A stretch of 64,000 nucleotides of DNA, taken from the NCBI GenBank assembly GCA_023630585.1, contig CM042566.1, positions 14,982,754 through 15,046,753 on the forward strand, written 5' to 3'. The translations under genes and the position numbers were made by a program. The notes under the pieces are model-generated. The model worked only from the letters and a program-made list of their open reading frames with translations, had not been told where the DNA came from and made no database searches. The stretch is from Cranoglanis bouderius (lineage: Eukaryota > Chordata > Actinopteri > Siluriformes > Cranoglanididae). This document shows positions 55,901 to 64,000 of this stretch, piece by piece (position 1 is the stretch's first letter; every line of letters starts with the position of its first letter).

Positions 55901-56159
55901 AAAATGAATGAGATTAAACAAAACAGTCAAATGGAAAATGGAAAATGTTTTGTATACTCTTGCATATTGCTAGTGATAAAAGTACCACTGTTCTAACAGG
56001 TATAATATAAGCTGTTTTGTGTGTTTTTGGTGCTGTGGATCATTCTTTGATCATTCCTGTGCAGTGTGGTCCATAGGAGGAATTGGTTGCTTTACCTTGG
56101 GGAGTGTTCACCTGTAGAGGTAGAGGGCACACTGCTCACACAATACAGAGGCAGTAGTG

Positions 56160-56480
56160 GTGGGCAGTAGTAGCTCAGTGGTTAAGAAGTTGGGCTACTG
56201 ATCGGAAGGTCATGAGTTCAAATCCCCGCACTACCAAGCTGCCACTGTTGGGCACTTGAGCATGGCCCTTAATCCTCAACTGTTCCCTGGGTGCCACAGC
56301 AAAAATGGCTGCCCACTGCTCTGGGTATGTTCATGGTTTGTAGTGTGTGTGTGTTCACTACTCACCGTTTCTAATGTGTGTGCACTAGCCTGGATGGGTT
56401 AAATGCAGAGGATAAATTCCAAGTATGGGTTACCTTACATTGGCCTTCACATGTCACTTTCAATTTCAGAGACTCTGGCA
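56160..56480 (+). mobile_element. tRNA-derived SINE
   Basis: A pol III A box (TAGCTCAGTGGTTAAGAAGT) and B box (GTCATGAGTTCAAATCCCC) form a tRNA-like head. The body CCACTGTTGGGCACTTGAGC with GCCCTTAATCCTCAACTG is the conserved fish SINE core, and GGGTTAAATGCAGAGGATAA follows. Truncated or merged near 56480. Confidence 0.88.
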
Positions 56481-56583
56481 ATGAAGCAGCAGCCCTGTGT
56501 TCTGTTTTATTTAACTTTATATCTCTCCTCATCAGGTAGGAAATGTATATAAACACGAAATATGCTAATACATGTGAACTGTA

Positions 56584-57346
56584 TCCCCCTGGCCCAAATG
56601 GCGCACTTCATGTGGACTTACGGTCTCGTGGCCTTTAGTTGTGCATGCTCGTGAAGTCTACGAGTCCTTAGTGTGTCCCGTTTGTGATTTTAGTACTTGT
56701 GAGGGTTCTCACGAGCGCCCCCTTTGCACCCTTGATGCGGTCTTCATTGAAGCCCGCACTGCTGCAGGCTCACGGTGGTCTGCTACCCAACAGTCCTTGT
56801 GACAGACCAATCAGAAAGCAGAGGAGGAGTTTCATTGATGCGGGAGGAGTTTTAGTTTCGCAGGTTTTAGCCAACATGACAGAGAAGAGGATTCTTAAGT
56901 GCAAGTTTGTTTTATAATTAACAATGATTTACAATGTAACTGAACTGTAGCTCTAGCTTTTAGTAATATTTCATTATATAGTTTGCAGACAAAAAAAAAT
57001 GTGAAAATAAAAGTCAATTAAAATGGAATGGAACTTCAGGCTATGGCCATTGCCAATGGTTATATTATAAAAATGATGCTGTTTTTGTAGTTATGGTTCG
57101 TTATTTGTAGAATATCCTTTAGCAAGCCTTCTGGCTAGCGCCACAGTGAAAACAACAACAACTGGCAACATCTTCCTCTTTCCGGCGTCATGATGTCGAG
57201 TCCGTCCCAGACGCCGTCTATTAATAGCCCCATCACCCTCGTGGACTCGCGCCTTAGTGCCCCATAGGTCTGCATTAGCTGATGTCACCAAAGTGTGGAC
57301 TCAGAGGAGGGCCACAAAAGTGGAGTGTGCCATTTGGGACAGGGGG
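56584..57346. mobile_element. Non-autonomous DNA transposon (MITE) with CCCCCTG ends
   Basis: The ends CCCCCTGGCCCAAATGGCGC and, in complement, CCCCCTGTCCCAAATGGCAC are inverted repeats. No transposase seen inside. Superfamily not determined. 57347-57690 shows nothing clear. Confidence 0.65.
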
Positions 57347-58180
57347 TAAGTGGTATCCGATTGGTAAATGTCATTACCGATTAAGAAGTGATGTTTCACG
57401 GAGTTGATTTGAAGTCTGGTACACGCACGCACACACGAGTGCTAGTCACACTTATATGCACTTTGCTAACTATGGAGACAATTTGGTCTCATGAGTGGCA
57501 CATTTACATGGAGAAAGGGAAAATACAATATGTTTTTGGTCACATAGGTTGATGCATACAATCATAAATGGTAAATAAATAGTTTAAAAGTATTAAATCA
57601 GTTAACAAACTGAATTATATCTATATAGTGTCTTGTACTAAAACACAGATGATGACAGGTGTTTTAGCTTAAAAGGAATACATGTGTTAAAGGAGACCTG
57701 TTATGACACTTTTTACAAGATGTAATATAAGTCTCAGGTGTCCTCAGAATGTGTCTGTGAAGTTTCAAAATACCCCACAGATCATTTATTATACCATGCT
57801 GTAAATGTCCCTTTTTGGGTGGAAGCAAACACACGCTGTTTTCATGTGTGTTTCTTGAGCTGCTGCTCCCTGCCCCCTTTCTGGAAGAGGGCTGTGTCTT
57901 TACAGCTTCGGATACTATGGCAACAACAAATCAGGAGAACCAGTATGACTGACACCGTAAATACTGGTGTTCAGTCCTATATGTATGAACCAGAATGTAT
58001 GAATTATACAGACAGTAAGCGTTTCTGGGTTAAAAATAAAAATGACGACATAGCTCTGGTCTTAGTGAATATAATCAGAGACAATGGTAACTTTAGCTGC
58101 ATTAGCCGTGGAATTTGCTAACAAGCACTTTCGGAAAGGTGATTTGCAAACATTCACAAAATATAAAGTGCGATACTTAC

Positions 58181-58462
58181 GTCTTCTGGATATGAAGCCA
58201 GATCACAAACAGATGGTATTGATCCATGCTTGAGAATAAACTTTTCAGCAAATCCTGTTTTGTATTGACCCTCGTTCACAAAGCAGTCTGGTGTAAAATG
58301 ATTCGCACAAACATACACAAATTTAGTTATTTTTTGGGGCACATTTCCTTCAGAAATAAAACTACTCCACTGTGTCTCCAGTGGCTCTGATGCCGGGAGT
58401 ACATGAAGATTCTTACAGCCAACAACAGAACATTTACGAAGCTGAGACATTGTTCTTATCAC
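58181..58462 (-). CDS. THAP-domain exon of the TTAA transposon
   Basis: The minus strand begins MSQLRKCSVVGCKN and holds the C2CH zinc module: C-x4-C, a Trp in QWSSF, C-x2-H in CANHF, and the terminal KHGSIPSV block in place of AVPT. THAP domains bind DNA, often transposon ends. The exon ends at 58181 with a clean donor (GTAAGT), so it is a first coding exon; the next exons are not visible before 57691. It could be a host THAP gene fragment, but the TTAA ends argue for a transposon protein. Confidence 0.75.
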
Positions 58463-58582
58463 TATAGCTGCTCCAGCGTGGAGAACATGGCGGACTCCAC
58501 TGTCAGTGGAGGATCTATGCTAATAGGGCAGAGTTCGTCACCATTCATGGGCGGGTCCTGTTCCAACGTGACGTCACGTTGG

Positions 58583-58738
58583 TGTTAGGTTCCCGCTCCC
58601 TCGCTCTCGCTGCGAAGCTAGCGAGTAGCATACTTCCGCATTCCACTGCGTGCATTCCAGCACTATTCAAAAAAACCCTCTGAACTGTCATTCATGTACT
58701 CACGTTTTGTTTACCTCTGCCATGTGCATTTATGTTTT
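58583..58738 (+). repeat. 5' LTR, truncated
   Basis: The first 156 bp of the LTR, differing from the 3' LTR at four positions by my count, all transitions. The remaining ~650 bp and a primer-binding site are missing. Confidence 0.85.
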
Positions 58739-59256
58739 AGAAACAGAAACAGAATACTCCGCCAAAAAATGGATGCAGCGGGGAAAGCGAGGGCATGCCA
58801 CGCCATGCCATGCCACGCCACACCACAATTAATATGCCTGCTTATAATTCTATGTTTTTTCCTCAGTGGACTTTCGTTCATCCCCCAGACGAGTATGACG
58901 GCTCTTCCACTTGGCCACAATGCTTCGTTTTGCAGGCACAATTTTATTTTTTGAGTTTGGAGGACCCCAAACCCGACGAAGAAGAGTGGTTGGGGTTCCT
59001 CCTTTCTCGTCTGATCGGCTCCGCTCGCCAGTGGACGGAGCTTCACCTTGCCAGTAGATCCACGCAGCTCCAAACAGTTTCGGGCTTTGTGGATCTACTG
59101 GTCCAGGTGTTCGGAAGCCCAGACTTCCAACCCGAACTCAGGACCTTTTTGGGGAAGGATCGTCTGGGTGACCGACCTAGTCAAACATTCCTGGAGTATT
59201 ATGAGAGTAAGTGGGCTAACATGGTGGCCTACACCTCTCATCCCCTAACCCAGGAG

Positions 59257-59388
59257 TGTGCCACCAAGGGATGCACCCGACCAGCCATCCTGCAGTGTCC
59301 CACCTGCAGGAACCAGGGAGTAAGGAGCAGCTACTTCTGCTCCCAAGGCTGTTTCAAGGGCAGCTGGCGGGTGCATAAGCGGCTCCAC
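59257..59388 (+). other. zf-C6H2 domain (METAP1 N-terminal type) within gag
   Basis: The spacing C-x4-C-x7-C-x2-C-x10-C-x3-C-x7-H-x3-H equals that of vertebrate methionine aminopeptidase 1 as I know it. Invariant blocks LQCPTC, SYFCSQ, CFKGSW and HK-LH are shared. In METAP1 this finger precedes the catalytic domain and aids ribosome association. No aminopeptidase sequence follows here. Confidence 0.88.
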
Positions 59389-59403
59389 AGGCGGGCACCC
59401 TTA

Positions 59404-59715
59404 GAGCTCCAGCCGGAGACCCAGCAGGAAGTCTCCTCCATGGAGCTACACCTGGAGGTTAACATGGCGACCTCCAGCCCCGAGCTCCAGCCGGAGGCCC
59501 AGCAGGAGGTCTCCTCAAGGGAGCTACATCTGGAGGTAAACATGGCAAACTCCAGCCCCGAACTCCAGCAGGAGGCCTAGCAGGAGGTCTCCTCAAAGGA
59601 GCTGCACCTGGAGGTTAACATGGCAACCTCCAGCCCCGAGCTGCAGCCAGAGACCCAGCAGGAGGTCCCTTCAGCTGAGCTGCTCTTGGAGGTTCAAGAG
59701 AAAACCTCCACTCCA
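59404..59715 (+). repeat. Four 78-bp coding tandem repeats
   Basis: Units start at 59404, 59482, 59560 and 59638, each encoding 26 residues of the pattern ELQPE-QQEVSS-ELHLEVNM. The period is exactly in frame. The fourth unit diverges at its end. Confidence 0.93.
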
Positions 59716-60799
59716 GTCCTGTGCATGCCAGAGATTCAAGAGGAAACCTCCTCTCCTGGCCTGCTCATATCGGAGGTCCACGAGAAGACCTCCGCCCAAG
59801 CCATGTTCTCGTCAGAGGTTCGAGAAGAAACCTCCACTCTGGCCCTCTCCATGTCAGAGGTCCATGGGATGACCTCCTCCGAAGCTAAGTTCATGTCAGA
59901 GGTCCATGGGATGACCTCCTCTGAAGCTAAGTTCATGTCAGTGGTCCACGGGATGACCTCTTCTCAAGCCCAGTCCATGCCTGAGGTCCACGGGATGACC
60001 TCCGCTCCAAGTCCTAGCCCATGTTTTAGCGCAAAATTGAGTCTATGTCCAGGTTCCTGCCCTAGTCCTCATCCATGTCCAAGTCCATGTCCAGGTTCCT
60101 GCCCTAGTCCTTGTCCATGTCCAAGTCCATGTCCAGGTTCCTGCCCTAATTCTAGTCCATGTCCAAGTCCATGTCCAGATCTCTGCCCTATTCCAAGGCC
60201 AATTTCTGATCCAGTTCCCAGTCAGGTTCCCAGTCCTGTTCCCACTCCTGCTCCCCATCCTGTTCCCAGTCCTGCTCCCAATCCTGTTCCCAGTCCTGCT
60301 CCCATTCCTGGTTCCAGTCCAGTTCCTAGTCCAGTTCCTAGTTCAGTTCCTAGTTCAGTTCCATGTCCAAGTCCAGGTTCCGGCCCTGTTCCTAGTCCAG
60401 TTCCTAGTCCAGTTCCTAGTTCAGTTCCATGTCCAAGTCCAGGTTCTGACCCTGTTCCTAGTCCAGTTCCTAGTCCAGTTCCTAGTCCAGTTCCTGATTT
60501 AGTTGCTAGCTATATTTGTTTAATTTCTGGATATGTTTTTGCTCTCATTCTCAGTTGGGAGGCTGATTTAACTCCCAGCTCCGTTTCCAGCTCCGTTTCC
60601 AACCCAGCTCACTCCTCTGTCTCCTCCTCTGTCTCCTCCACTGTCTCTAATGTCATTTCCAACCCTGTCTCCAACCCTGTCTCCAACCCTGTCTCCAACC
60701 CTGTCTCCAACCCTGTCTCCAGCCCTGTCTCAAATTTAATTTCCAGCTCTGTTTCCAACCAAGTTTTTGAATTTGTTTATAGTTCTGGGTCTAACCTAG

Positions 60800-61165
60800 T
60801 TCTCTGTCCAGTCTCGAAGTCTATCTCCAAGTCTTTCTCGAAGTCTATCTCCAAGTCTTTCTCGAAGTCTGTTTCCAAGTCTTTCTCGAAGTCTATTTCC
60901 AAGTCTTTCTCAAAGACTGTTTCCAAGTCTTTCTTGAAGTCTATTTCCAAGTCTTTCTCGAAGTCTTTCTCGAAGTCTGTTTCCAAGTCTTTCTCGAAGT
61001 CTGTTTCCAAGTCTGTTTCCAAGTCTGTTTCCAAGTCTGTTTCCAAGTCTGTCTCGAAGTCTGTCTCAAAGTCTGTTTCCAAGTCTGTCTCGAAGTCTGT
61101 TTCCAAGTCTGTCTTGAAGTCTTTTTCCAAGTCTGTCTCGAAGTCTGTTTCCAAGTCTGTCTCTG
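60800..61165 (+). repeat. 12-bp coding tandem repeat array (SKSV/SKSF)
   Basis: About 30 units of AAGTCTGTTTCC and variants encode alternating Ser-Lys-Ser-Val/Phe/Ile. The opposite strand is also open for 163 codons, as expected from the repeat. Confidence 0.95.
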
Positions 61166-61601
61166 ATCCAGGTGCCAAAGCTGTCCCTGATCCAGGTGCC
61201 AAAGCTGTCCCTGATCCAGGTGCGAAAGCTGACTCCGAACCAGGTGCTAGAGCTGACTCCGATCCCAAGCTTCAGGTCAAGCTCCAGGTCAAGCTCCAGG
61301 CCAAGCACCAGGTCATGCGCAGCTCTGAGATCCAGGCCAAGCACCAGGTCACGTGCAGCTCCGAGATCCAGACCAGGCATCGGTTCAAGCACCACTCCAA
61401 GTTCTTGTCCAAGTTCTCATCCAAGTTCTCATCCAGGGCTCAAGGGAAAACCCGACACGCTCTGCTCTGGTTTTGGGACACTGGACATAACCAGCCTCAG
61501 GACCTGGAGTGCAGAGGTCAGGATCCTGCCCAGGGGCCCAGGTCCACCAAAGTGGATGGAACTTGCGGCGCTTCGGGAGCCGCACCTTGGGGGGGGGGCT
61601 C

Positions 61602-62410
61602 TGTTAGGTTCCCGCTCCCTCGCTCTCACTGCAAAGCTAGCGAGTGGCATACTTCCGCATTCCACTGCGCGCATTCCAGCACTATTCAAAAAAACCCTCT
61701 GAACTGTCATTCATGTACTCACGTTTTGTTTACCTCTGCCATGTGCATTTATGTTTTCGTTCACGTCATGTCTCCGCCTCCTGTGTTTCCCCATGTGCTC
61801 ATGTTTTGGTTTGTGTCATGTCTCCGCCTCCTTATTCCTCATTGGTTCGCCTTGCAATGTGTAATTTTCGTTTCCAGGTGTCGCTGATGTGATCTAGTTT
61901 CTGTTAATCAACTCTGCTATTTAAACCCCGCTCCGTGTCCGCTTCGGCGTGGAGTATTAGTTTATCCTTACCTTAGTTTAGTTTAGTTTAGTTTAGTTTA
62001 GTTTAGTTCAGTTCAAACCTGACTGAGATATGTTCCGTAGCCTTTTGTTCATGGTTTCCAAACCACCTCCTTGCCTGAGCTTTATCCCTTAGCTCTTTGT
62101 TCGTGGTTTCCAGACCACCTCCTAGCCTTGCGTGTTTGTTTCCTAGCTCATAGTCCGTGGTTCCCAGACCACCTCCATGCCTCGCGTATTTTTCCCTGTG
62201 TGTTTTGGATTACTACCTTTTTGGATTACTGCCTCTTTGGCTAAGTAAAATCTCATTTTGGATTATTGTTACCCTTTTTGTGGATGATTTATGTTTGATG
62301 GTGTTTTGTGTGTCCCTTTATTTGTAAACTTCCTGTTCCTAATAAACTGACGTTTCCCCTGCGCATGCATCCTGACTCCCTCGTCCTACTACACACCATG
62401 TGTCGTAACA
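61602..62410 (+). repeat. 3' LTR, complete
   Basis: 809 bp from TGTTAGGTTCC to CGTAACA, preceded by a G-rich tract (TTGGGGGGGGGGCTC). Contains TATTTAAA near 61918, a (TTTAG)n run near 61975-62007 and AATAAA at 62340-62345, as expected of promoter and polyadenylation signals. Confidence 0.9.
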
Positions 62411-62591
62411 GTTGGAGAGAAAATGCAAACAACTAATTTTGAAACACTGTTTATGATTTATGGGGAATATAAAAAAAAGTAGTGAGTGGATTTTTACCAT
62501 TATAGGGTGGTTGTGTACACAAACTACCGACACACATTTATGTTCAAACATCGTGTAATTTTATGAATTTTGCATAATAGGTCCCCTTTAA

Positions 62592-63110
62592 GGTCAAATG
62601 GGCCGTTTAAGTTTGGAATGTCTTATAACTGAAGATTATTGCTCTGACATGCTAACCGCAACATTTCATTTATAACGTTTATATAGGCTATTCAAAAGAA
62701 ACCATTGAACAGAATGGTATCTTGATAATATTAGGAAAAAAAAATGTTGAAATGTAGAGGGATTTCTGACATTTCTTGGTCTATAGTACTTACATTTTAG
62801 ACAAACTAAAGAGTACCTGTACTATTTCAGTGAAACAAAAATGAACACTACATCATTTTATGGTGGCAGAATGAGGAGCACAAAGAAGGTAAAAATTCAA
62901 AATGGCTATAAAAAAAAAAAAAGATTATACTGACATTGGTTATTGTTTTCATATTAGCTATGAACTGCAATTTTTTAATCATTCCACTATTTTGACTATT
63001 TCCACTATTTTTTTATTCTAACAGACCCCCCCCCCCCCCCGCTGCCTGTTATTACTGTATAATAAAATGCATATAGTGTATTAATACAATGTGCTTTTTT
63101 CCTATATACT
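62592..63110. other. intergenic, nothing recognised
   Basis: AT-rich DNA with a C run near 63026-63040. No repeat or gene recognised. Confidence 0.5.
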
Positions 63111-63116
63111 GTAGGC

Positions 63117-63392
63117 AAGTGTAATGTTTGAACAAGTTTCAAACACTGGACACCAAGAGAGAGAAAATGTGGTGGAGGACTTAGCTAGCAAGGCAGAACG
63201 CTGAGATTGTGGCCCTGAGGAAGGAGCTCCATGTCTGCAAGGAGGCATATGCAGATGCAAAAGCAGCTCTTGCAGATTTAAAAATCCAGGCCCATTGTGT
63301 GATGCAGCTAAGAGAGGCGCACACAGCAGCAGAGGCATTGAGAACTCAACTCGACTGTAGACACTTATCCTGTCATTTCTCATTTCCATGAC
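63117..63392 (+). other. possible coiled-coil exon, unidentified
   Basis: The frame to 63391 reads ALRKELHVCKEAYADAKAAL and continues with heptad-like Leu/Ala spacing, ending near DCRH. An AG lies just before 63117, but the upstream frame has a stop near 63204. It could be a transposon or host exon remnant. No homologue recognised. From 63393 to the end I see no feature. Confidence 0.25.
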
Positions 63393-64000
63393 AACCAAAC
63401 ACTAACATTTTTGAAAAACCAAATTTTTTTTTGGTGTGAAAGCAGCAGTAACAGAATTCTTTAATGCAGAAAATATAAACTGTTTACATTAATACCACAT
63501 GAATTTAAAACCTGATTTTTAAGGTCTTTAAAAAAACCCTTCTAAACGTTTGTTCTCTCGCACAGACATGCACACAGGTCGTGTGCTGCACTTCTTGCCC
63601 GCTCTCTGATCTGGTGAATAAAATGCAAACAAATGTGTCCCTACACTGATATACATCCATAGACGTACAGCTCTAATTGTGGTTTAATAAAAACAAAATC
63701 TTTACAAGCAGCACGTCTCATTGTGCCACCTGGCAGCAGTTGTACGAACAAGATTCAATTTGTTTGTAAATATGTAAATTTGTTTGTGCCACAGCATTTT
63801 TAACATTTTACATTTTTAAATAATTTCTTCAAGTTGAAGATGAAGATACCTTTCAACAAGCTATCTTTGTTGAATACCATTCAGGTCCATTCATCCAGTG
63901 CAAGGCATATTGACCCATTTTATGTTTTTTTTGTTTGTTTGTCTTTGGGTCATGCATTTTAGGGTTAAAAGAACTATATTTATGTAACTAAAACACATTT

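Larger units (their letters stand above)
58795..61601 (+). pseudogene. Gag-like polyprotein with METAP1-type C6H2 zinc finger and repeat tail; one amber codon
   Basis: The frame opens at 58795 (or the in-frame ATG at 58834), meets TAG at 59578-59580, and stays open to the 3' LTR. Residues ~14-150 are a gypsy-type capsid region (HPPDEYDGSSTWPQ, QWTELHLASRS, EYYESKWANMVAYT). Residues 155-198 are a C6H2 finger: C155, C160, C168, C171, C182, C186, H194, H198, with LQCPTC, SYFCSQ and CFKGSW. The usual CCHC knuckle is absent. Then come four 26-residue repeats (59404-59715), PxP-rich repeats (~60020-60510), VSNP repeats, SKSV/SKSF repeats (~60810-61160) and a basic end. The TAG is a CAG in sister repeats, so a one-base mutation is likely. 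Confidence 0.85.
58583..62410 (+). mobile_element. Gag-only LTR retroelement with METAP1-type zinc finger
   Basis: The outer borders are TGTTAGG (58583) and TAACA (62410), with perfect 5-bp target duplication GTTGG (58578-58582 and 62411-62415). The order is: truncated 5' LTR (58583-58738), short leader, gag ORF with capsid-like part, C6H2 finger and repeat tail, G-rich polypurine tract just before 61602, complete 3' LTR (61602-62410). No protease, RT or integrase sequence is present, so it would need another element's machinery. Confidence 0.88.
57691..62587 (-). mobile_element. THAP-containing DNA transposon with TTAA sites (Kolobok-like)
   Basis: The inverted ends AGGAGACCTGTTATG (57691) and, in complement, AGGGGACCTATTATG (62587) are each flanked by TTAA (57687-57690 and 62588-62591). 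TTAA target use plus a THAP exon fit the Kolobok superfamily. Most of the span is the LTR element at 58583-62410 inserted in it. The catalytic core was not seen. Confidence 0.7.

Noticed and set aside
59257..59388. Insertion of a real METAP1 gene or processed pseudogene
   Set aside because: Only the finger is present, in frame with gag on both sides; no catalytic-domain sequence, intron or poly-A tail is seen.
60777..61268. Minus-strand frame of 163 codons rich in ETDLETDF
   Set aside because: It is the mirror of the 12-bp coding repeat; the plus strand is in frame with capsid and finger.
61602..61887. C-terminal ~95 codons of the long gag-side frame
   Set aside because: They run into the 3' LTR and are probably not coding.

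Overview
This window is vertebrate nuclear DNA, almost certainly from a teleost fish. The evidence is a spliced alpha-SNAP gene with GT/AG introns, and a very dense load of fish-type repeats: many Tc1/mariner families, LINEs, LTR elements, a tRNA-derived SINE and a THAP-containing DNA transposon. A catfish-like (ostariophysan) source is my guess only. There are no bacterial genes, operons or CRISPR arrays.

Bases 1-21445 hold the 3' part of one host gene, napa (alpha-SNAP), on the + strand. Seven coding exons give the last 181 residues of an expected ~295, followed by a 3' UTR with AATAAA at 21424. The introns are swollen by nested transposons. They include a Tc1 copy with an uninterrupted 321-residue DD34E transposase (7212-8177), a Ty3/gypsy element with integrase placed before reverse transcriptase (4520-6930), and two insertions into other elements that can be read to the base from TA duplications.

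Bases 21446-32900 are a LINE graveyard: one L2/CR1-like LINE on the minus strand split by a Tc1, several pieces of a second LINE family, and a third LINE whose endonuclease region carries a solo LTR. Bases 32900-37190 look like a degraded hAT-like element holding an endogenous retrovirus remnant (gag, part of protease, pieces of LTR). Bases 37174-43870 hold gypsy, LINE-tail, Tc1, RTE and L1-like fragments, with a poorly understood stretch at 40846-43000. Bases 43970-55900 hold a nearly full-length LINE on the minus strand with a striking templated rearrangement, more Tc1 copies and AT-rich unique DNA.

The most unusual part is 57691-62587. A transposon with TTAA ends and a THAP exon contains an LTR retroelement (58583-62410, 5-bp duplication GTTGG). 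Its gag ORF carries, after a gypsy-type capsid region, a complete C6H2 zinc finger matching the N-terminal finger of the host enzyme methionine aminopeptidase 1. A long repeat-encoded tail follows and no pol gene is present. This is my main candidate for an undescribed system: a gag-only LTR element that appears to have captured a host ribosome-associated zinc finger. A solo LTR of a related element lies at 30260-30903.
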